Source of the DNA: DATGQT01 sp035304085
Lineage (GTDB): Bacteria; Bacteroidota; Rhodothermia; Rhodothermales; Rubricoccaceae
Reading direction: 5' to 3'
NCBI GenBank assembly: GCA_035304085.1
Contig: DATGQT010000341.1
Coordinates: 1 to 13,157 of the forward strand
DNA length: 13,157 nt
How positions within the stretch are numbered: position 1 is the stretch's first letter; the number at the start of each line of letters is the position of its first letter. Made by a program: the position numbers and the translations under genes. The notes beneath the pieces are model-generated. The model did no database searches. It saw nothing but the letters and a program-made list of their open reading frames with translations, and was not told the origin of the DNA. Below are positions 6,489 to 13,123 of this stretch, piece after piece.

Positions 6489-6569
6489 GAAAGGGGGAGT
6501 GGGGGAGAGGGAGAAAGGGGGATCACCCCATCGCCTCCTCTCCCCCTTTCACCCATTCCCCCTTTCTTC
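6489..6569. repeat. Nested fold-back repeat F, period 8 bp, between convergent genes
   Basis: Octamer-like units run through the region: AGTGGGGG, AGAGGGAG, AAAGGGGG, then ATCACCCC, ATCGCCTC, CTCTCCCC, CTTTCACC, CATTCCCC, CTTTCTTC. GAAAGGGGGA (6489-6498) is the exact reverse complement of TCCCCCTTTC (6557-6566). Inside it GAAAGGGGG (6513-6521) pairs with CCCCCTTTC (6542-6550). The result is two nested stems between sucD and the dipeptidase gene, whose stop (6549-6551) lies in the right arm. It may terminate transcription from both sides, though no classical U-run is present. Confidence 0.8.
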
Positions 6570-7868
6570 AGCCGCAATCGCCTCCGCCTCGGCCATCACG
6601 CGGAGGAGGTTGCCGCCGAGGACCTTCCGCACGTCGTCCTCCGAGTAGCCGCGCCGGAGCAGGCCGTAGGTGAGCCACGGCAGCCGCGTCACGTCGCCGA
6701 GGCCCTCGGGCAGCGCCGTCACCCCGTCGAAGTCGGACCCGAGGCCGACGTGGTCGACGCCGGCCACGCGGGCGACGTGGTCGAGGTGGTCGAGGACGTC
6801 GTCGAGGGTGGCGCGGCGGAGGCCGCGGGCGGCGGCCTCGGTGCGGATGGCCTCCCACAGCATCGCGCCGTCGCCGCCGTGCTCGCGTGCGAGCCGACGC
6901 TCGACCGCCGCCATCACCTCCGCGTCGAGCGCGCCGTTGACGACGTCGGCGAAGAAGTTGACCAGGGCGACGCCGCCGTTGGCGGCGAGGGCGCGGAGCT
7001 GGTCGTCCGTCAGGTTGCGGGGGTTGGGGACGAGCGCGCGCGCCGACGAGTGGCTCGCGATGACGGGGGCGCGGCTGGCGGCGAGGGCGTCGGCGAAGGT
7101 GGCGTCGGAGGCGTGCGAGACGTCGACGAGCACGCCGAGCCGGTTCATCGCGTGGACGAGCGCGACGCCCCGCTCGGAGAGGCCGTCGTGGCGCGGGGCG
7201 TCCTGCGACGAGTCGGCCCACCCGTTCGTGTTGGTGTGGGTGAGGGTGACGTAGCGGATGCCGGCGTCGTAGAGCCGCCGGAGCACGTCCTCCGAGGCCT
7301 GGAGCGCGTGGCCCCCTTCGAGCCCGAGGAGGACGGCCTTCTTCCCCTCCAGCGTGATCCGCAGCACGTCGGCGGCGGAGCGGGCGATCTCGACGCCGTC
7401 GAGGGCGGCCACCTGCCGCTCGACCTCGGCGATCATGGCGAGGGCGCGCGCCGTCGCCTCGGGCCCCTCGCCGTAGTGGCGCGAGACGAAGATGGAGAAG
7501 AAGGGGGCGTCGAGGCCGCCCTCGACCATCCGCGGGAGGTCCACGTGCGCGCGGCCCGGCTGCGGCGCGTGGCGCTCGCCGAGGCGGTAGCCCTCGTCGA
7601 GCATGAGCGACGGGGTGTCCACGTGCCCGTCCATCACGACGGCGTCGTAGTGGAGGCGGAGGGCCGCCTCCCACAGCGGGTCCTCGGCCACGAGCCGCGC
7701 CCGGAGGCTGTCAGGCAGCCGGACGGCCCCGCCGTCCGTGGCGACGAGGGTGTCGGGCCCGGCCGGGGCGAGGGGCGCCGGGCCGGCGGCCGAGTCCGGC
7801 TCCGCGCAGCCGACGAGGAGGGCGAGCGGGAGGGCGAGGAGACGCAAGGGGCGACGAGGATGCGGCAT
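6549..7868 (-). CDS. Membrane dipeptidase (peptidase M19), lipoprotein
   Basis: This binuclear-zinc hydrolase belongs to the renal dipeptidase (M19) family, which cleaves dipeptides, often with a D-residue at the second position. The 439-residue product starts with a lipoprotein signal ending LALLVGC (Cys21), so it is probably anchored facing the periplasm. Zinc-ligand motifs in order are DGHVDTP (His82, Asp84), LEGGHAL (Glu), VDVSHASD (His), ASHSSARAL (His) and GLGSDFDG (Asp). Between them is the strongly conserved YVTLTHTNTNGWADSS. The ATG at 7868 puts the charged n-region (PHPRRPLR) right before the hydrophobic core; a frame start at 7883 adds only five residues. The last residues (EERGNG) come from the neighbouring repeat. 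It diverges from a secreted-protein gene. Use of peptide or peptidoglycan-derived dipeptides is plausible; substrate is not shown. Confidence 0.92.
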   Translation of the reverse strand: MPHPRRPLRLLALPLALLVGCAEPDSAAGPAPLAPAGPDTLVATDGGAVRLPDSLRARLVAEDPLWEAALRLHYDAVVMDGHVDTPSLMLDEGYRLGERHAPQPGRAHVDLPRMVEGGLDAPFFSIFVSRHYGEGPEATARALAMIAEVERQVAALDGVEIARSAADVLRITLEGKKAVLLGLEGGHALQASEDVLRRLYDAGIRYVTLTHTNTNGWADSSQDAPRHDGLSERGVALVHAMNRLGVLVDVSHASDATFADALAASRAPVIASHSSARALVPNPRNLTDDQLRALAANGGVALVNFFADVVNGALDAEVMAAVERRLAREHGGDGAMLWEAIRTEAAARGLRRATLDDVLDHLDHVARVAGVDHVGLGSDFDGVTALPEGLGDVTRLPWLTYGLLRRGYSEDDVRKVLGGNLLRVMAEAEAIAAEERGNG

Positions 7869-7880
7869 GACCTTGGCCGT

Positions 7881-7888
7881 CAAGGATA
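7881..7888 (-). promoter_or_regulatory. Possible -7 box for the dipeptidase gene
   Basis: On the minus strand TATCCTTG (7888-7881) matches TAnnTTTG at all but one position. No TTG is found 19-21 bp upstream, and the box is only 12 nt from the ATG, so the leader would be very short. A small hairpin, CGTCCA-TCTG-TGGACG (7897-7912), lies immediately upstream. Weak support. The rest of the 199-bp divergent gap shows nothing else convincing except the promoter candidate at 8012-8042. Confidence 0.25.
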
Positions 7889-8011
7889 CGCCCGCCCGTC
7901 CATCTGTGGACGTTCTTCACCGGGTAGGACTGCCCCTGTGGAGGGCACCCCGTAGCATCGCGACCATACGTGGCGTGTTCAGCGGGCGCCGCGAGGGCAC
8001 CGGTTAGTGAC

Positions 8012-8042
8012 TTGAGTCGTAAGCCGGCGCGCCGTATTTCCG
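8012..8042 (+). promoter_or_regulatory. Candidate Bacteroidota-type promoter for the secreted-protein gene
   Basis: TTG (8012-8014) is followed after 20 bp by TATTTCCG (8035-8042), resembling TTG / TAnnTTTG. The ATG at 8068 is 25 bp downstream of the box, so the leader would be short. The spacing equals that of the tatA candidate. This stretch is locally AT-richer than its surroundings. Confidence 0.45.
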
Positions 8043-8067
8043 CTTAAACTGACGCTCAGCCTTGCCT

Positions 8068-9720
8068 ATGCTCGTCGCTACACGTTGCCTCGTCGCGTTC
8101 CTGCTCCTCGGACTGGCGGCCTCCGCCTCCGCGCAGCCCACGCCCGGCCACTGCGCGCCCGGCACGGCCTCGGCCGACCTCGACGTCAGCGACGTCCTGG
8201 CTCGTGTCTTCAACGGCGGCAACCTCTTCTTCGGGGAGGGCTCTCAGGCCGTCTACGTCATCCCCCGGGCGACGGCCATAGACCCCATCCCCAAGACGCC
8301 CATCTTCGCGGCGGGCCTGTGGATCGGTGGGAAAGTCGACGGCGAGGTCCGCGTGGCCGGCTCGCGCTACGCCAACTTCGAGTTCTGGCCGGGCCCGCTC
8401 GACGAGGGGGAGGTGCTCACGCCCGGCGACTGCGCCCGCCACGACCGCATCTACGCCGTCAGCCGCGACGACATCCGGCATTACCTCCGCACGGGGGAAG
8501 CGACGGCGGACCTGCGGGACTGGCCGGCCCACCTCGGCGCGCCCGTCCTCGACGGCGACGGGGTCGAGGGGAACTACGACCTCGCGGGGGGGGACCAGCC
8601 GGCGGTGTGGGGGAGCCAGGCGGCGTGGTGGGTGATGAACGACGCCGGGAACGTCCACCGGGGCTCGGGTTCGCCCCCGCTCGGCATCGAGGTGCAGGGG
8701 ACGGCGTTCGCGGTGGCGCTGCCGACGAGTGTGCTGGACCGGGCGACGTTCTACCGGTACCGCATCCTCAACCGGAATAGAGCCGCCATCGACAGCGCCT
8801 ACGTCGCTTTCTTCGTAGACCCCGACCTCGGCGATGCCGCCGACGACTACGTCGGCTCGGATACGACGCTCGGGATGGGGTACGCGTACAACGGGCGCCC
8901 CGTGGATTATGTCTACGGGGCGCCGCCGGCGGTGGGGGTGCAGGTGGTGCAGGGTCCGGTGGGGCTGCCGAACGGGCGCGACGACGACGGCGACGGGGAG
9001 GTCGACGAGGCAGGGGAGCGGCTGGGCATGACCAGCTTCTCTTATTTCCAAGGGGTGCCGGACCCCTCGGTATCCGACCCCAGCACGCGGGAGATGTACT
9101 ACAACTACATGCAGGGGCTCTGGGGTGACGGCACGCCGATGACCGCGGAGGGCAACGGGTACCAGACCGACGGCGAGATCACGAAGTTCGCCTTCCCCGG
9201 CGACCCCGTCACGGTGCAGGACTGGAGTGAGATCGCCGAGGACAACCCGCCGGGCGACCGCCGCTTCGTCGTCGTCACCGGCCCGTTCCGCCTCGAAGCG
9301 GGCGGCGAGGAGGAGGTCGTCTTCGCGATCCCCTTCGCGTGGGCGTCGAGCAACCTCGGCTCCGTCGTCGCCCTCCGCGAGGCCGCGCGCGTGATCAGGG
9401 ACGTGTGGGAGCTCCTCGCCCCCGCCCGCGTCGAGGGCGAGGGCTCGCCGCCGCCGCCGCCGCTCGCCGTGGCCCGCCCGTCTCCCAACCCGTTCACCGA
9501 CCGCCTCGCCGTCCGGTTCTCCGTGCCCGAGCCGATAGCGGTGCGGCTCTCGGTGTACGACGTGCTCGGGCGGGAGGTCGCCGTGCTCGTGGACGGGGAG
9601 CGGGGGCCGGGCGAGCACGAGGCGGCGCTGGACACGTCGTCGCTGCCGGCTGGGGTGTACCTCGTGCGGTACGAGGTGCCCGGCGCCGTACGCACCTTCC
9701 CCGTCGTCAGGACGCGCTGA
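8068..9720 (+). CDS. Secreted protein with T9SS type A sorting domain
   Basis: This 550-residue exported protein has unknown activity. It begins with a Sec signal peptide (MLVATRCLVAFLLLGLAASASA, probable cleavage before Gln23). The middle part is rich in Gly, Asp and Tyr and has an Asp-rich loop, NGRDDDGDGEVDE (about residues 302-314), like calcium-binding loops of thrombospondin type-3 or EF-hand kind. Segments such as FYRYRILNRN, FFVDPDLGDAADDYVGSD, YYNYMQGLWGDGTPM and NPPGDRRFVV recall a family of large uncharacterised surface proteins I know from Rhodothermota and relatives. Residues about 469-550 form the sorting domain: SPNPF, VYDVLGREV, SLPAGVYLVRYE. Such domains direct outer-membrane passage through the type IX system and are often cleaved. 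The ATG at 8068 is preferred over a TTG two codons upstream. Its stop is 3 bp from the korB stop, leaving no room for a separate terminator. Confidence 0.8.
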   Translation: MLVATRCLVAFLLLGLAASASAQPTPGHCAPGTASADLDVSDVLARVFNGGNLFFGEGSQAVYVIPRATAIDPIPKTPIFAAGLWIGGKVDGEVRVAGSRYANFEFWPGPLDEGEVLTPGDCARHDRIYAVSRDDIRHYLRTGEATADLRDWPAHLGAPVLDGDGVEGNYDLAGGDQPAVWGSQAAWWVMNDAGNVHRGSGSPPLGIEVQGTAFAVALPTSVLDRATFYRYRILNRNRAAIDSAYVAFFVDPDLGDAADDYVGSDTTLGMGYAYNGRPVDYVYGAPPAVGVQVVQGPVGLPNGRDDDGDGEVDEAGERLGMTSFSYFQGVPDPSVSDPSTREMYYNYMQGLWGDGTPMTAEGNGYQTDGEITKFAFPGDPVTVQDWSEIAEDNPPGDRRFVVVTGPFRLEAGGEEEVVFAIPFAWASSNLGSVVALREAARVIRDVWELLAPARVEGEGSPPPPPLAVARPSPNPFTDRLAVRFSVPEPIAVRLSVYDVLGREVAVLVDGERGPGEHEAALDTSSLPAGVYLVRYEVPGAVRTFPVVRTR

Positions 9721-9723
9721 GGC

Positions 9724-11070
9724 TCACTCGATGGTCCACGTCGAGGCGGCGTGGAGGAGCTGCTTGAGGTCGCCCGGCCCCTTCTTCGCCGTGACGGCCT
9801 CGACCTGCTCCTGCATCAGGCGGTCGTAGGTCGGCCGCTCCTCGGCGTAGAACACGCCGAAGGGGCGCGGCAGCGCGGGGTCGCGGAAGAGCTGCTCGGC
9901 GAGGAGGTGGGCCAGCCCCTTGTCCGCCTCGTCCCACACGAGGCAGTCGTCGGCCGTCCGCTCCCCGGTGAGGTCGAGCGAGACGAGGCGGAGGCCGTCG
10001 AGGGCGAGGCCCTTCCGGCCGTCGTCGTAGACGAGCGGGCGGCCGTGCTCGACGAACACCGTCCGCGCCGGCTTCGTGTCGCGCTCGGTGAATTCGAAGA
10101 AGGCCCCGTCGTTGAAGATGTTGCAGTTCTGGTAGACCTCGACGAAGGCGGCGCCGCGGTGGGCGTGGGCGCGGCGGAGCACCTCCTGCATGTGCTTGGG
10201 GTCGCGGTCGAGGGAGCGGGCGACGAAGGAGGCGTCGGCGCCGAGGGCGACGGCGGCGGGGTTGAAGGGGTGGTCGAGCGAGCCGTAGGGCGTGCTCCCC
10301 GTCACCTTCCCCTGCTCGCTCGTCGGGCTGTACTGCCCCTTGGTGAGGCCGTAGATCTGGTTGTTGAAGAGGATGAGCTGGCAGTCGAGGTTGCGGCGGA
10401 GCAGGTGGAGCAGGTGGTTGCCGCCGATGGAGAGCGCGTCGCCGTCGCCGGTGATGATCCAGACGTCGAGCTCGGGCCGGCTCGCCTTGAGGCCGGTCGC
10501 CACCGCCGGCGCGCGGCCGTGGATGGAGTGGAAGCCGTACGTGTTCATGTAGTAGGGGAACCGGCTCGAGCAGCCGATGCCGGAGATGAACACGACGTCC
10601 TCCCGCCGCTGCGTCAGCTCGGGGAGGACGCGCTGGACGGCGGCCAGCACGGCGTAGTCCCCGCACCCCGGGCACCAGCGGACGTCGGCGCCGGAGACGA
10701 AGTCCTGGCGGGAGAGGGTGGGCAGCGCGCCCACGTCGCCGTCGCCCATCGGCGCCGCCTCGCCCTCGGCGGGGACGCCGACGACGCGAGCCGCCGGTGG
10801 CCGGGCCGGGCGGGCGCCCGGGCGCGCGGGGGGCTTCGGCGGCCCGGACGCGGGCTGTGGGCCGGCGGGCTTCGCGACCTTCGGCGGGCCCGCAGGCTTG
10901 GCGCCGGTAGGACCGGCAGGCTTTGCAGCCTTCGGGAGGCCCACGGGCTTGACGCCGCCGGGGCCGGCGGGCTTGGTGGCCTTGGGTGGCCCGGCGGGCC
11001 TGGCGCCCTGCGGCTTCTGAGGCTGCTGCTCGTCGGCGTGCTGCTCGTTCGGGTGCTGCGCGTCGCTCAT
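9724..11070 (-). CDS. korB: 2-oxoacid:ferredoxin oxidoreductase beta subunit, with Pro/Lys/Ala-rich N-terminal extension
   Basis: The beta subunit binds thiamine diphosphate and a 4Fe-4S cluster and, with KorA, decarboxylates a 2-oxoacid (2-oxoglutarate is the usual substrate of this type) to acyl-CoA while reducing ferredoxin. The core starts near residue 117. WCPGCGDY gives Cys133 and Cys136, GIGCSSRF and QNCNIFND give further Cys, and the ThDP motif is GDGDALSIGGNH...NNQIYGLTKGQYSPT. The first 116 residues are unusual: a polar His/Gln start, then low-complexity GPPK / KPAGP repeats. An internal ATG (10749, residue 108) could be an alternative start, but the long frame begins 57 bp after korA, as expected for a two-gene operon, so I keep the ATG at 11070. 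The gene converges with the secreted-protein gene. Confidence 0.9.
   Translation of the reverse strand: MSDAQHPNEQHADEQQPQKPQGARPAGPPKATKPAGPGGVKPVGLPKAAKPAGPTGAKPAGPPKVAKPAGPQPASGPPKPPARPGARPARPPAARVVGVPAEGEAAPMGDGDVGALPTLSRQDFVSGADVRWCPGCGDYAVLAAVQRVLPELTQRREDVVFISGIGCSSRFPYYMNTYGFHSIHGRAPAVATGLKASRPELDVWIITGDGDALSIGGNHLLHLLRRNLDCQLILFNNQIYGLTKGQYSPTSEQGKVTGSTPYGSLDHPFNPAAVALGADASFVARSLDRDPKHMQEVLRRAHAHRGAAFVEVYQNCNIFNDGAFFEFTERDTKPARTVFVEHGRPLVYDDGRKGLALDGLRLVSLDLTGERTADDCLVWDEADKGLAHLLAEQLFRDPALPRPFGVFYAEERPTYDRLMQEQVEAVTAKKGPGDLKQLLHAASTWTIE
10858..10992 (-). repeat. 17-residue (51-bp) tandem repeat inside korB
   Basis: Residues 27-71 of KorB are about 2.6 copies of a 17-residue unit of the form GxPKxxKPAGPxGxKPx (copies at 27-43, 44-60 and 61-71). 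The region after it, to about residue 97, is still Pro/Ala/Arg-rich but less regular. It is basic, without predicted fold, and precedes the catalytic core. Confidence 0.8.
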
Positions 11071-11127
11071 GGTCGTAAACGGAGGCGCGGACGTGGGGGC
11101 GCGGCGCGCCCCTGAGTCGGGTGTTCG

Positions 11128-13020
11128 CTATTCGGCGGCGGCGTGGAGGGCGGCCTCGATCTCGCTCGCCTTGAAGGGGAGGCCCTGGATCTTGGTCAGG
11201 CTCCGCGCCGGGATCAGGAACCGCTCGCGGAGGAGGCGGACGAGCTGGCCGTCGTTGAGCTCGGGCACGAGCACCGTGCGGAAGCGGCCGATGACGTCGC
11301 CGAGGTCGGGCGGGAGCGGGTTGATCCAGCGGAGGTGGACGTGCCCCACGCGGAGGCCCTGTGCTCGCGCCCGCTCGACGCCCGCCTTGAGCGCGCCGTA
11401 GGTCGAGCCCCAGCCGACGACGAGCACGTCGCCCCGGCCGTCTTCGGCCGCGTCCCCCTCGACCTCCGTCGGCGGGATCTCCTGCGCCACGCGGGCCACC
11501 TTCGCCGCGCGCGTCTTCACCATGTGCTCGTGGTTGTGGGGGTCGTAGGAGACGCCGCCCGTGCGGGCGTCCTTCTCGAGGCCGCCGATGCGGTGCTCAA
11601 GGCCCGGCGTGCCGGGCGTCGCCCACGGCCGCGCCAGCGTCCGCTCGTCGCGGACGTAGGGGAGGAACGAGCCGTCGTCGGCCCGCGGCGCCGTCTCGCG
11701 CGAGGCGAAGCGGACGGGGAACGGCGGGAGGGCGTCCACGTCCGGGATGCGCCACGGCTCGGCGCCGTTGCCGAGGTAGCCGTCGGAGAGGAGGATGACC
11801 GGCGTCATGTAGGTGACGGCGACGCGGCAGGCCTCGTAGGCCGCCTCGAAGCAGTCGCCGGGCGTCTTCGCGGCGAGGACGGGGACGGGCGCCTCGCCGT
11901 TGCGGCCGTAGACGGCGATGAGGAGGTCGCTCTGCTCCGTCTTCGTCGGCATCCCCGTGCTCGGGCCGGCGCGCTGGACGTCCACGACCACGAGCGGCAG
12001 CTCCGTCATCACGCCGAGGCCGATGAACTCGCCCTTGAGCGCGAGGCCGGGCCCGGAGGTGGCCGTCACGCCGAGGCTGCCGCCGAAGGCCGCGCCGACG
12101 GCGGCGCCGACGGCGGCGATCTCGTCCTCGGCCTGGAACGTCCGCACGCCGAACTCCTTGTGGCGCGCCAGCGCGTGGAGGAGGTCGCTCGCCGGCGTGA
12201 TGGGGTAGGAGCCGTAGAAGAGGGGGAGCCCGCTCCGCGTGGCGGCGGCGACGAGGCCGAGCGCGAGGGCCTCGTTCCCCTTGATGGCGCGGTAGACGCC
12301 GGGCTCGAGCGGGGCCGGGGCCACCTCGTAGCGCGCGGCGAAGGCCTCCGTGACCTCCCCGTAGTCGTACCCCTTGTTGAGCGCGCGGAGGTTCGCCTCG
12401 CGGATCGTCTCGTCCTTGAACTTGGCCCGGACCCACGCGCGCGCCGGCTCGATGGGGCGGGTGTAGAGCCAGAGGGCGAGGCCGAGCGCGAACATGTTCT
12501 TCGAGCGGTCGGTCTCCTTCGTCGAGAGGTCGAAGTCGGCCAGCGCCTCGCGCGTGAGCTTCGTCAGCTCGACGCGGACGACCTCGTAGCCGTCGAGGGT
12601 GCCGTCGTCGAGGGGGCTCGTCTCGTAGCCGGCCAGCGCGAGGTCGCGCGGCTCGAAGCTGTTGGTGTTGACGAGGACGAGGCCGCCGGGGCGGACGCGG
12701 TGGAGGTTCACCTTCAGCGCGGCGGGGTTCATCGCCACCAGCAGGTCCACCTCGTCGCCGGGGGTGTGGACGGCGTGCTCGCCGAAGTGGAGCTGGAAGG
12801 CGGAGACGCCGTAGAGGGTGCCGGCCGGGGCGCGGATCTCGGCCGGGAAGTCCGGCAGCGTGGCGAGGTCGTTGCGCGCGAGCGCCGTGGCGTGGGAGAA
12901 CTGGCTCCCCGTGAGTTGCATGCCGTCGCCGGAGTCGCCCGCGAAGAGGACGGTGACCTCGGGGAGGCGGCGGGTGGGGCGGGCCGCAGAGGGGGCCGGT
13001 GGCGTCGGGATCTCGGCCAT
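11128..13020 (-). CDS. korA: 2-oxoacid:ferredoxin oxidoreductase subunit alpha (fused gamma-alpha)
   Basis: KorA pairs with KorB to form the ferredoxin-dependent 2-oxoacid oxidoreductase. The 630 residues show the fused layout. A gamma domain (about 20-200) begins VTVLFAGDSGDGMQ. The pyrimidine-binding alpha domain (about 240-450) has KGNEALALGL, YGSYPITPASDLL, FQAEDEIAAVGAAVGAAFGG, TSGPGLALKGE and QRAGPSTGMPTKTEQSDL. A C-terminal Rossmann-like domain runs from VLVVGWGSTYGALK (near residue 530) with HLRWINPLPPDL and VPELNDGQL. No ferredoxin domain is fused, as usual for KorAB. Family members with this layout act on 2-oxoglutarate, but pyruvate or branched-chain oxoacids cannot be excluded from sequence alone. 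The ATG at 13020 leaves a short Pro/Ala-rich leader (about 15 residues). korB follows after 57 bp, so the two are probably one operon. Confidence 0.95.
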   Translation of the reverse strand: MAEIPTPPAPSAARPTRRLPEVTVLFAGDSGDGMQLTGSQFSHATALARNDLATLPDFPAEIRAPAGTLYGVSAFQLHFGEHAVHTPGDEVDLLVAMNPAALKVNLHRVRPGGLVLVNTNSFEPRDLALAGYETSPLDDGTLDGYEVVRVELTKLTREALADFDLSTKETDRSKNMFALGLALWLYTRPIEPARAWVRAKFKDETIREANLRALNKGYDYGEVTEAFAARYEVAPAPLEPGVYRAIKGNEALALGLVAAATRSGLPLFYGSYPITPASDLLHALARHKEFGVRTFQAEDEIAAVGAAVGAAFGGSLGVTATSGPGLALKGEFIGLGVMTELPLVVVDVQRAGPSTGMPTKTEQSDLLIAVYGRNGEAPVPVLAAKTPGDCFEAAYEACRVAVTYMTPVILLSDGYLGNGAEPWRIPDVDALPPFPVRFASRETAPRADDGSFLPYVRDERTLARPWATPGTPGLEHRIGGLEKDARTGGVSYDPHNHEHMVKTRAAKVARVAQEIPPTEVEGDAAEDGRGDVLVVGWGSTYGALKAGVERARAQGLRVGHVHLRWINPLPPDLGDVIGRFRTVLVPELNDGQLVRLLRERFLIPARSLTKIQGLPFKASEIEAALHAAAE

Positions 13021-13053
13021 AGCAGGGAACGGTACGGGGGTCGTGCCTAGCCC

Positions 13054-13061
13054 GTAAGGTA
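13054..13061 (-). promoter_or_regulatory. Possible -7 box upstream of korA
   Basis: TACCTTAC on the minus strand (13061-13054) resembles the TACCTTGC box of the tatA candidate promoter and lies about 34 bp before the korA ATG. A second TACCTTCC lies at 13079-13072. Neither has TTG at the expected distance upstream, so support is weak. Confidence 0.25.
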
Positions 13062-13123
13062 GGCGCTGCGCGGAAGGTATGAGTGCGGCCGTCGTCGCGG
13101 GGCCGTTCGCGCCCTTTTTATGC

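Noticed and set aside
4958..6577. 539-codon minus-strand frame covering tatA and sucD
   Set aside because: It runs antisense through two well-supported genes and through the repeat arrays, and has no recognisable domain.
7897..7919. Hairpin CGTCCA-TCTG-TGGACG followed by TTCTTC as a terminator
   Set aside because: The stem is only 6 bp, the following bases are not a T-run, and it lies between divergent genes where no transcript ends.
7925..7955. Hairpin around TGCCC-N7-GGGCA as an RNA element
   Set aside because: A 5-bp stem is expected by chance in GC-rich DNA; no riboswitch or ncRNA core is recognisable.
11143..13050. 635-codon + strand open frame opposite korA
   Set aside because: korA has full-length family motifs on the other strand; this frame is low-complexity Arg/Ala/Glu/Asp-rich and is explained by codon bias.
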